Source: Mangrovibacterium lignilyticum (GTDB lineage Bacteria; Bacteroidota; Bacteroidia; Bacteroidales; Prolixibacteraceae). Taken from it: a DNA stretch of 64,000 bases. Below, in pieces: positions 56,969 through 64,000 of this stretch. A model generated the notes under the pieces. That model was not told the DNA's origin, searched no databases, and saw only the letters and a list, made by a program, of their open reading frames with translations. How positions within the stretch are numbered: position 1 is the stretch's first letter; each line of letters begins with the position of its first letter. The DNA is taken from assembly GCF_010882175.1 (NCBI RefSeq), contig NZ_WKLH01000001.1, positions 1,009,464 to 1,073,463 of the forward strand, given 5' to 3'. A program made the translations under genes and the position numbers.

Positions 56969-58356
56969 TAGTTTCGTTGGTCTTTAATGTGTTCAATAAA
57001 TCTCTTCAAATCAAAATCTTCAGTTTCACTGTAATCCTTCAGAAATGCCTTCCCCGAATCTCCCATCCGGTAAAAAGCTTCACAAGCATACACCTTTAAC
57101 GGTACAATTTCACCTTTCAAAACACCAATCAAAAAGCTAAAATCCTGCTCGTCTCCTAAATCACGAACAACTTTAAGAATTTCAACCTTATTGGCCATCG
57201 ATTCATCTTCATACTTTGCTTTGGCTGGTTCTTTTCCTTCAAACAAACTCAAATGCCGAATGGTCTGATAGACGTAGCTGCGCGTTTGTTCATCGGGATG
57301 ATCCAGTTTGGGAATTAAATATTCGGCATTCTCATTTTGCTGAAAATAGTTCATCATCCGAATAGAGAAATCCTGCACATCTTTATTTGGCGAATCAATC
57401 CATTTGTGAAACGAAGGCACATTCCGTTCATGCAGTTTCACATAGTTCAAAATATTTAATTGCACCCAGGTTGACAGTTTCTGATCCAAATTATCGAGAA
57501 AACTGAATGAAGTGTCTTCATCGAGATGTGCATATGCAATTTGAGCTTCGCTGCGTACCGTACTGTTTTTATCGGTCACATATTTCAGGATTAAATTTTT
57601 GGCACCTGAGGGATACATATTGGCCAACTCCCTGATTCCTTTCACGCGTTTATAGGTGTGCATCGAACGAGTCCGTTTTTCCGAAATCTTAAACAATTCC
57701 ATGCGATTGTACAATTCAAGAATCCGGTCGCGGTATTCGCCAGAAAGGTTTCGATGATAATTAAAGAAGATATCAAGGAGGAGATCTCGCCCCAAATTCG
57801 TTTTCACCTGACGCAATTCGATCAATACATCGTCCAAACTAACATCGTAAAAAAGGTACTTCGTCAAAATATCTTCAAAACGAGTATTCAAAGTTTCTTT
57901 ATAAGCTTCACGTGCTCGTTTAAAATAGCTGACAATAACAATAATGATTGTCACGATGGTCACATTAATGATGAAAGTGCAACTCAGCAGCAGCAGAATA
58001 ATCAGCAATGGAATCTCGAAAATTATATCGATAACGGACTGAATAAACCCTTTCCAGGATGCCGGAAATAGTGTTTCACTGGCGCGATATAAAACATCGT
58101 GAAAAAATTGTGTTGTCCGATCCCAAAACGTATGATGTGGAATTTTATCAGCTCGGGCACTGACGTACTCAGCAACACGATCTTTAAAAGCTTCTGTTTT
58201 CTGAGCATTTAACGAATCAGACTTCGACAACTTCCTTTCACTCAAATTCGCTTTCTCGCTGCCGGCGGGTTCCGTGAGCGCGGTTTCCTGGCTGAAGCCT
58301 GGAAACGTTCCGGCAAGCATCAGAAATAAAAAGCAGATGATTATTTTCTTTTGCAT
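56968..58356 (-). CDS. Membrane protein with HEAT repeats, exopolysaccharide operon
   Basis: 462 residues. Signal peptide about 1-22, a periplasmic stretch, one or two transmembrane helices near 108-148 (IPLLIILLLLSC...), then a cytoplasmic helical array (about 165-455) of HEAT-like repeats (ANMYPSGAKNLILKYV, NSTVRSEAQIAYAHL, NKDVQDFSIRMMNYF, HPDEQTRSYVYQTIRHL). Such repeats form protein-binding solenoids. It sits between the YaiO barrel and GT2 genes (gap of 2 bp, then overlap of 1 bp), so it probably links the synthase to other components; no counterpart exists in the Pga or Bcs systems. Function not known. Confidence 0.82.
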   Translation of the reverse strand: MQKKIIICFLFLMLAGTFPGFSQETALTEPAGSEKANLSERKLSKSDSLNAQKTEAFKDRVAEYVSARADKIPHHTFWDRTTQFFHDVLYRASETLFPASWKGFIQSVIDIIFEIPLLIILLLLSCTFIINVTIVTIIIVIVSYFKRAREAYKETLNTRFEDILTKYLFYDVSLDDVLIELRQVKTNLGRDLLLDIFFNYHRNLSGEYRDRILELYNRMELFKISEKRTRSMHTYKRVKGIRELANMYPSGAKNLILKYVTDKNSTVRSEAQIAYAHLDEDTSFSFLDNLDQKLSTWVQLNILNYVKLHERNVPSFHKWIDSPNKDVQDFSIRMMNYFQQNENAEYLIPKLDHPDEQTRSYVYQTIRHLSLFEGKEPAKAKYEDESMANKVEILKVVRDLGDEQDFSFLIGVLKGEIVPLKVYACEAFYRMGDSGKAFLKDYSETEDFDLKRFIEHIKDQRN

Positions 58357-58358
58357 TG

Positions 58359-59636
58359 CTAAAACAAGATTGAGATTGACGTTCTTAAGCTTAACTGATT
58401 GCGACGTTCGCCGACGGTATATTCAGCATTTTCGTACCCCCCTTGCAGCTCAAACAACAGGAAACTGCTGAGCTTTTGTTTCCACTCCATTTCCACTCTC
58501 CACGATTGTAAATCGGGTATAGCTTCACCACTTGTATAAAAGTAAGGATTATCGGGCGAAACACCAGTGCCGAGCATCAACCCAAGATAGCTTTCGTCCT
58601 TGGGTAAATAGTAGCGTCCGGTCAGTAAGAAAACATCGGATGATTCCGATTCACTAAACACAAAATAGGGTCGAAATGAAAGCCAAAACTTACCCATATA
58701 TTTTGCCAGCGATCCGGTAATGATATGTACATTGACATTCTCCGGAAGGTCTTTCGAATAATTCATGAAACGATAGCCGGCCGACAATTCAATACGATTC
58801 CTAAAGACATGGTAATATTCGAGTCCTGCGCGATGTTGCGGGAAAATTGCATCAGGCGACCAGGCATAATTCACATACATCGAATTGTAGTCGTCGATTT
58901 TCGGATAGCACTCCAAAGCAAATTGCTTTCCAACACCATCACTATATAAGGATTCGCCATCCTGAATCATATCTCCGACATACACTTTCGCATAATAATC
59001 TCCAAAAGACGTGCGTCGCCCATAACCAACCGAACTCATATGCCAGTTGCGCTCGTAGGGTTTATTAAATGTATCGTAATAATGTTCCAGCCGAACAATG
59101 TTGGAGTAAAGCAGCCCCGCCCCCTTTTTCAGAATCGAAAGAGATTCATTTTCCGGGTCCAGTTCTTCCAACTGATCAATCGTATGGCGCGCATCGCTCA
59201 CATTGTCATCAGCCAGTTGGACTTTCGCTTTTTTAGTAAGAAGGTTGGCATCTTCCGGATAATATTCCAACGCTCTGTCTACAGTTGCCAGTGAAGCGCG
59301 GTTATCACCACTCCAGAAATAGAAATCGACTAAAGCATTATATGCATCGTAATTTCGGGGATCTTCTTCGATGACCTGTGAAATGTTTTTCACAGCACTT
59401 TCATAATCATTTTGCCAGGCATAAGTTCGGGCCATTAAAATTCGAACATCATAATATGCCGGGTATTGTTCAAGAATCTTTTCAGACAATTGTATCGACT
59501 CATCATATTTCCCGTCAATGGAATATTGACGCGCCACATAATACAACGAATCTGCCTTCATTTTCTCTTGTGCAAAGGCTGAAAATGGCAGTATTCCGAA
59601 AAGTAAGAACAAAAAGAGTAAACTGAGTTTTTTCAT
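58359..59636 (-). CDS. TPR and YaiO-family outer membrane beta-barrel protein
   Basis: 425 residues. Signal peptide about 1-22; TPR region about 28-165 (SIQLSEKILEQYPAYYDVRILMARTYAW; YDAYNALVDFYFWSGDNRASL and similar); beta-barrel domain about 180-425 with alternating strands and a terminal Phe. The TPR-plus-barrel layout parallels PgaA and BcsC, which export polysaccharide across the outer membrane. It abuts the receiver gene and is 2 bp before the HEAT gene, so all four are one operon. Barrel size would be modest compared with PgaA. Confidence 0.85.
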   Translation of the reverse strand: MKKLSLLFLFLLFGILPFSAFAQEKMKADSLYYVARQYSIDGKYDESIQLSEKILEQYPAYYDVRILMARTYAWQNDYESAVKNISQVIEEDPRNYDAYNALVDFYFWSGDNRASLATVDRALEYYPEDANLLTKKAKVQLADDNVSDARHTIDQLEELDPENESLSILKKGAGLLYSNIVRLEHYYDTFNKPYERNWHMSSVGYGRRTSFGDYYAKVYVGDMIQDGESLYSDGVGKQFALECYPKIDDYNSMYVNYAWSPDAIFPQHRAGLEYYHVFRNRIELSAGYRFMNYSKDLPENVNVHIITGSLAKYMGKFWLSFRPYFVFSESESSDVFLLTGRYYLPKDESYLGLMLGTGVSPDNPYFYTSGEAIPDLQSWRVEMEWKQKLSSFLLFELQGGYENAEYTVGERRNQLSLRTSISILF

Positions 59637-59996
59637 TTACTTGAGTAGTTTTCGGATTCGAATTGTCAATTCACTCAAGCTAAATGGTTTGATCACGTAA
59701 TCATCTGCTCCCAAATCAAAAGCTTTCAAAACCGTATCTTCAGCACCATCAGCCGAAAGTACCAAAATAGGCATCGTTAAGTTCAGATCATTCCGCACAA
59801 TATTGATCACCTCATGGCCATTTACATAAGGCATATATAAATCTGTAATCAGGAGGTCAACAGAATTTTCTTTTAAATATGAAAGACATTCCTTTCCATC
59901 AAGCACTTTCACCACATCATATCCATCCCTAATCAATTTATGGTTTATCGTCTCGAGGATAAGTTTATTATCTTCAGCGACAAGAATTTTTTTCAT
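59637..59996 (-). CDS. Single-domain response regulator
   Basis: 119 residues from the ATG at 59996; the frame is open to 60017 but those 7 residues are not part of the fold. Receiver with Asp9 in VAEDNK, phospho-acceptor Asp52 in LLITDLYMP, Ser in LVLSADG and Lys in YVIKPFS. No output domain, so it should signal by protein contact. First gene of the exopolysaccharide operon, directly adjacent to the YaiO gene, suggesting control of export or synthesis by phosphorylation. No kinase gene adjoins it. Confidence 0.88.
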   Translation of the reverse strand: MKKILVAEDNKLILETINHKLIRDGYDVVKVLDGKECLSYLKENSVDLLITDLYMPYVNGHEVINIVRNDLNLTMPILVLSADGAEDTVLKAFDLGADDYVIKPFSLSELTIRIRKLLK

Positions 59997-60195
59997 ACAT
60001 CGAAATTTTTCCGGCAATTTTAGAATTACGCACGCTACACTATGAGAATTAGTGGCTGAAAATAGCTGATAAGTTTCACATCTACAATTAATTTACTAAA
60101 TTTTATTTCATGACAACCAGAACTATTTAAGCCTAAATTCCAAACCACTTTTTCTGATAAATTTTCCAGTAAAAGATTACAATGACTTAAATTAT

Positions 60196-60203
60196 TACTT
60201 TTG
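60196..60203 (+). promoter_or_regulatory. -7 box TACTTTTG upstream of kdsB
   Basis: An exact TAnnTTTG match 69 bp before the kdsB ATG. No clear -33 TTG is present at the expected distance. Confidence 0.4.
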
Positions 60204-60272
60204 CATAACGCACAAACAGGCTAATAAATTACATATCAGACAAAAACATCTTTATTAACCAGATTTTTAGCT

Positions 60273-61019
60273 ATGAAATTCATCGCCATCATACCTGCAC
60301 GTTACCAGTCGACCCGTTTTCCCGGTAAGCCGTTGGCTCTTTTAGCCGACAAACCCATTATTCGGCACGTTTATGAAAATGTACAAAAAAGTGTCGAACA
60401 AGTGTGGGTGGCAACCGACGACGAACGAATAGCAAAAACAGTTGAAGACTTCGGCGGTAAATACATCATGACCCGAGCTGATCATCCAAGTGGAACCGAT
60501 CGTTGCGCCGAAGCAGCAAAAGTCATTTCAAAGTCGATTGATTTTGATGTGATCATCAACATTCAGGGTGACGAGCCTTTTGTTTGCGAACCTCAACTTG
60601 ATGCGTTGAAAAAATGCTTCGAAGATCCGAATACGGAAATTGCGACCTTGGTTAAAGAAATTGACAGCGACGAGGTACTGTTCAATCCGAACCGTCCCAA
60701 GGTTGTATTCAACAAAGACTATTATGCGCAACTTTTTAGCCGATCTACCATCCCCTACATTCGGGGAAAAGAACAAAAAGACTGGCTGAACGCTCACCGC
60801 TTTTTTGCCCACCTGGGAATGTACGCTTATCGTGCTGATGTTTTGCCGAAAATCACCCAATTGACTCCTTCTCCATTGGAATTGGCAGAATCGCTGGAGC
60901 AACTTCGCTGGCTTGAAAACGGATACCGTATAAAAATTGCAGAAACCAAGTTCGAAAGTATCGGCATAGATACACCGCAAGACTTGATGCAAGCCAAGAA
61001 TTTTTTGATTCAAAAATGA
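60273..61019 (+). CDS. kdsB: 3-deoxy-manno-octulosonate cytidylyltransferase
   Basis: 248 residues. It activates KDO with CTP to CMP-KDO for LPS inner core. Motifs: IPARYQSTRFPGKPLALL (7-24), VATDDERI, SGTDRCAEA, and INIQGDEPFV with catalytic acids; C-terminal SPLELAESLEQLRWLENG and IGIDTPQDL. It precedes the molybdenum-carrier-like gene by 4 bp. The KdsD-like isomerase at 11.0 kb acts earlier in the same pathway. Confidence 0.97.
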   Translation: MKFIAIIPARYQSTRFPGKPLALLADKPIIRHVYENVQKSVEQVWVATDDERIAKTVEDFGGKYIMTRADHPSGTDRCAEAAKVISKSIDFDVIINIQGDEPFVCEPQLDALKKCFEDPNTEIATLVKEIDSDEVLFNPNRPKVVFNKDYYAQLFSRSTIPYIRGKEQKDWLNAHRFFAHLGMYAYRADVLPKITQLTPSPLELAESLEQLRWLENGYRIKIAETKFESIGIDTPQDLMQAKNFLIQK

Positions 61020-61023
61020 GTTG

Positions 61024-61494
61024 ATGGGATTGCAGATCATCATAAGTGGCGGACAAACCGGGGTTGATCGCGGTGCATTGGATGCTTGTCTGGAACTTGA
61101 GTTCCCCTGCGGTGGTTGGTGCCCGGCTGGCAGAGCTGCCGAGGATGGCCCAATTCCGCCTCGCTACCCGATGATCGAGCTACAATCTCCCTATTACGAC
61201 GACCGCACCCGACGAAATATTGTTGAGTCGGAAGCGACACTAATTATTTACGATGGAAAGTTAACCGGTGGAACTTTGCTTACCGCAAACTACGCCAAAC
61301 AAATTGGTCGCCCCGTATTTATTTTCGAGCTTTCGCCTTTTTTCATCGACCGCACCATGGAAGACCTGATTGATTTTTTGGAAGCCTACCAGGTTGAAAC
61401 CCTAAACGTAGCCGGACCACGAGCCAGTCTGTGGGACAAAGCACACGAGACAAGTCGCCATATAATTAAAGTACTGCTTAGTAAACTTTATTGA
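61024..61494 (+). CDS. Putative molybdenum carrier protein (SLOG-like)
   Basis: 156 residues of the family named after molybdenum cofactor carrier proteins. The Rossmann-like SLOG fold has IISGGQTGVDRGALDA (6-21), CGGWCPAGRAAEDG (about 30-43) and GKLTGGTLL. It should bind a nucleotide or cofactor; a role in Moco storage is a family assumption and no Mo-enzyme genes are nearby. Start at ATG 61024; a TTG at 61021 in frame was not chosen. It follows kdsB by 4 bp. Confidence 0.85.
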   Translation: MGLQIIISGGQTGVDRGALDACLELEFPCGGWCPAGRAAEDGPIPPRYPMIELQSPYYDDRTRRNIVESEATLIIYDGKLTGGTLLTANYAKQIGRPVFIFELSPFFIDRTMEDLIDFLEAYQVETLNVAGPRASLWDKAHETSRHIIKVLLSKLY

Positions 61495-61498
61495 GCAA

Positions 61499-62704
61499 TT
61501 ATTCCATCATTCTTTCTATTCCCATTTCCAGGCCACTCAATTCAGCCAATCCTTTCAAACGACCAATCAACGGATAACCCGGGTTTGCCGATTTGCCGTA
61601 ATCATCCAACATCTTGATGCCATGATCAGGACGAACAGGAATGCGTACATCTTCGCGCCCTTCCGCGGACCTTCTTTTTTGCTCCTCCAACAAAGCCTTC
61701 ATGATCGGGAACAAATCAACATCGCCATAAATATGCCCAGACTCGTGAAAACAGCCATCGGGTAGAAAAATGTTATTTCGCAAATGAGTAAAGTGAATGC
61801 GATCTCCAATTGATTTGACAATGGCCGGCAAATCATTATTCCGGTTCACTGATAAAGAGCCTGTGCAAAAAGTTACACCGTTCGACACTGAATCGTACTG
61901 ATTGCAAATCCATTCCAGATCGGCCTGGGTGCTGACAATACGCGGGAGGCCCAAAACAGGAAATGGCGGATCATCAGGATGAATGCATAACTTCACACCA
62001 TATTCTTCAGCAACCGGAATCACATCCTGCAAAAACAAGCGCAGATGCTCACGCAACCGATCAGCATCAATTTCACGATAAGTATTGATAAAATCAAGAA
62101 ACAGCTTTTTATAATCCGGAGCAGAACCATCCACCACACCATCAATGAAACCTTGCGTGACAACAATGGTATTATAGGCAAGTTTCTCCTTTTCCTCATC
62201 GCTCATTTCAACCATCAACCGGCGAGCCTTTTCGACAATTCCCGCCGGATAATCCTGCTCAGCACCGGGACGTTTCAAAATGAACGCATCGAAAGCCACA
62301 AAAGTTGGGAAATCGAAAAACATGACTTCACCACCGTCATCCAGTTTATAATGAAGGTCGGTTCGTACCCAGTCAATTACCGGCATAAAATTATAGCAAA
62401 CCCGGTCGATTCCACATTTCCCGAGACTGCGGATTGATTCCCGGTAATTTTCGATCAACCGTGGATAGTCCTCGTTGTGGGTTTTTATTCCTTCCGAAAC
62501 CGGTAAACTTTCCACAACACTCCAGCGCATACCATGCGCTTCAATCTGAGATTTCACCTTCAGTATCTCTTCAACCGGCCAAAGTTCACCGTTCGGAATG
62601 TGGTGCAAAGCAGTAACCACACCTTCAATACCCATTTGTTTTAAGTCGGCCAAACTCACCGAATCTTTTTCACCAAACCAACGCCATGTTTTCTCCAAGC
62701 CCAT
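61499..62704 (-). CDS. uxuA: D-mannonate dehydratase
   Basis: 401 residues. It dehydrates D-mannonate to 2-keto-3-deoxygluconate in hexuronate catabolism. Xylose isomerase-like TIM barrel; typical start LEKTWRWFGEKDSVSL, then CYNFMPVIDWVRTDL, CIHPDDPP, FCTGSL and HFTHLRN and RPDHG near the metal site. The SDR reductase gene 42 bp upstream on the same strand supplies mannonate, so the two form an operon. The kinase and isomerase of the pathway are not in the window. Confidence 0.95.
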   Translation of the reverse strand: MGLEKTWRWFGEKDSVSLADLKQMGIEGVVTALHHIPNGELWPVEEILKVKSQIEAHGMRWSVVESLPVSEGIKTHNEDYPRLIENYRESIRSLGKCGIDRVCYNFMPVIDWVRTDLHYKLDDGGEVMFFDFPTFVAFDAFILKRPGAEQDYPAGIVEKARRLMVEMSDEEKEKLAYNTIVVTQGFIDGVVDGSAPDYKKLFLDFINTYREIDADRLREHLRLFLQDVIPVAEEYGVKLCIHPDDPPFPVLGLPRIVSTQADLEWICNQYDSVSNGVTFCTGSLSVNRNNDLPAIVKSIGDRIHFTHLRNNIFLPDGCFHESGHIYGDVDLFPIMKALLEEQKRRSAEGREDVRIPVRPDHGIKMLDDYGKSANPGYPLIGRLKGLAELSGLEMGIERMME

Positions 62705-62746
62705 ACTTCTCTATATTACATGTTTCAAATTTCGGGGTACTCACCT

Positions 62747-63556
62747 CTACACCCCACTAAAAGAGCTAAATCCTCCGTCGACCGGAATAATTGTGCCGGT
62801 GATGAAACTAGCTGCATCGGAACAAAGAAACTGCACCAAGCCATTTAGTTCGCTAATATCACCAAAACGTCCCATCGGTGTTTTAGCCAATACTTTTTTA
62901 CTTCGATCGGTATACGAACCATCCGGATTAATCAACACCGCCCTGTTTTGGTCGCCAATAAAAAAGCCTGGGGCAATCGCATTCACCCGAACTTTGTCAC
63001 CAAATTTCATGGCCATTTCCATCGCCATCCATTGCGTAAAAATATTGATCCCTGTCTTTGCAACCGAATACCCCATCACCCTTGTAATAGCGGAATAGGT
63101 TGCCATCGACGAGATATTGATAATACTTCCTTTGCCGCTTTTAGCAATCACTTCTCCAAGAATAAGACTCGGAACAATTGTCCCATCCATATTCAACTCC
63201 GTCACTTTTTTGTAATCATCGATTTTAAGGTCGAAAATAGTTTGATCCTCCCGCAGCGTAGCTCCGGGGATATTTCCGCCTGCCACATTGATCAGGATAT
63301 TGATTTGCCCCCATTTCGCCAAAATAAGATCGCGAACTTCGGTAACACGCTTTTCGTCTAAAACGTCACATGCAAAACCAACCAGGTTTTCATTTCCTGA
63401 AAAATCGGCCACAAAATTTTGTAACTTTTCTTCCTGCCGCCCCAGAACAACCACACGTGCCCCAGCCTCAAGCAAGCTTTTTGAAATACTTCCACCGAGT
63501 ACACCGGTGCCTCCGGTAACAACTGCTACCTGACCTTCGATACTAAAATTGTTCAT
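62747..63556 (-). CDS. SDR-family D-mannonate oxidoreductase (fructuronate reductase-like)
   Basis: 269 residues. The NAD(P) motif is TGGTGVLGGSIS (14-25), NVAGGNIPG lies at about 88-96, the catalytic Ser is in NISSMATYSA, and YxxxK is YSVAK. C-terminal ITGTIIPVDGGFSSFSGV is typical. Layout and neighbourhood fit the UxuB-substituting SDR reductase that makes D-mannonate from D-fructuronate. It is followed after 42 bp by uxuA and is divergent from an AraC regulator. Confidence 0.86.
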   Translation of the reverse strand: MNNFSIEGQVAVVTGGTGVLGGSISKSLLEAGARVVVLGRQEEKLQNFVADFSGNENLVGFACDVLDEKRVTEVRDLILAKWGQINILINVAGGNIPGATLREDQTIFDLKIDDYKKVTELNMDGTIVPSLILGEVIAKSGKGSIINISSMATYSAITRVMGYSVAKTGINIFTQWMAMEMAMKFGDKVRVNAIAPGFFIGDQNRAVLINPDGSYTDRSKKVLAKTPMGRFGDISELNGLVQFLCSDAASFITGTIIPVDGGFSSFSGV

Positions 63557-63665
63557 CCTTTACAGTTAATTGTCGTTCACCCAAAACTACACAAAAGCAA
63601 CACTCGAAATCAGTATTTTTTTTGCACAATCTTATACTATCTTTACGAAAAATTTAAATACGACC

Positions 63666-64000
63666 ATGAAAATCATGCACGAGAAAGTGAGTTTCACAGG
63701 AAATAATTCACTCAATATTAAGTGGGACGATTTTCCTCATTTCACTTTTCCCTGGCATTTTCATACCGAATACGAATTGGTTTATGTCATTAAAAGCTTT
63801 GGAAAGCGATTTGTCGCCGACCATGCTGAAGATTTTACGGATGGCGACCTGGTTCTGTTAGGCCCTAAACTGCCCCATTTCTGGAAGAACGATGAAGTAT
63901 TCTTCCAAAATGACCCAAATTATAAGGTGAATGCGCTTGTGATTCATTTCCCGGCTGACTTTTTCAGCCAGCAACTGGAAGAACATCCGGAGTTCTCGAG
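63666..64000 (+). CDS. AraC family transcriptional regulator, N-terminal cupin part (3' end outside window)
   Basis: The first 111 residues are seen. The cupin-like domain reads FPWHFHTEYELVYV and GDLVLLGPKLPHFWK, as in Bacteroidota AraC regulators. The helix-turn-helix lies outside. It is divergent from the mannonate genes across 109 bp, so it may control hexuronate catabolism (inference). Confidence 0.88.
   Translation, partial: MKIMHEKVSFTGNNSLNIKWDDFPHFTFPWHFHTEYELVYVIKSFGKRFVADHAEDFTDGDLVLLGPKLPHFWKNDEVFFQNDPNYKVNALVIHFPADFFSQQLEEHPEFS

Overview
The window is chromosomal DNA of a Bacteroidota bacterium, most likely an environmental member of the Marinilabiliales/Prolixibacteraceae type (an inference from gene content, not a placement by alignment). 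Supporting signs are two secreted proteins with type IX secretion C-terminal sorting domains, the Bacteroidota-restricted families DUF6452 and DUF6048, a RprX/RprY-like two-component pair, -7 boxes of the form TAnnTTTG and almost no Shine-Dalgarno sequences. No rRNA, tRNA, CRISPR array, insertion sequence or prophage was seen. Most genes lie in short co-directional operons separated by hairpin terminators.

Layout. 1-5.7 kb: the 3' end of an MBOAT acyltransferase, a YkgJ-type cysteine-cluster protein, a GH29 alpha-L-fucosidase lipoprotein, a PAS histidine kinase, a 21-bp phased repeat array and an MscS channel. 5.7-8.6 kb: a 958-residue helical protein with a degenerate P-loop, coupled to the channel gene. 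8.7-12.3 kb: sucCD, a kdsD-like sugar-phosphate isomerase and an isochorismatase-fold hydrolase. 12.4-17 kb: a CHASE/PAS histidine kinase and a secreted trypsin-like protease. 17.3-22.7 kb: a four-gene sugar catabolic operon (PHP-fold protein, aldolase/SDR fusion, SorE-like dehydrogenase, FSA-type transaldolase). 22.8-28 kb: adenine deaminase, a probable pseudogene, a Tudor-like hypothetical, purN, and acpP-fabF-rnc. 28.3-36.5 kb: rprX-rprY, a KefB-type antiporter, lepA, a tandem LAB_N membrane protein and a nucleotide-sugar epimerase.

36.5-42.4 kb: a minus-strand operon DUF2062-SDR-CPBP-3beta-HSD-like-START, next to a helix-turn-helix regulator and a second SDR. 42.6-47.3 kb: an ExbB/MotA-like membrane protein, a LytS/LytTR pair, a cation diffusion facilitator and the DUF6452/DUF6048 pair. 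47.3-51 kb: a 41-bp repeat array, groES-groEL, and the start of the envelope operon sigma54 activator-lptE-TPR-secG, which runs to 52.5 kb. 52.7-60 kb: a probable synthase-dependent exopolysaccharide locus (receiver, TPR/YaiO barrel, HEAT membrane protein and processive GT2 as a four-gene operon) converging on a secreted TIM-barrel glycosidase. 60.2-64 kb: kdsB with a molybdenum-carrier-like protein, uxuA with an SDR mannonate/fructuronate reductase, and the start of a divergent AraC regulator.

The most unusual things are the two intergenic arrays with strict 21-bp and 41-bp periods, each with an alternating higher-order pattern, and the HEAT-containing exopolysaccharide operon. The large P-loop-degenerate protein beside MscS and the sugar operon with the PHP protein come next.
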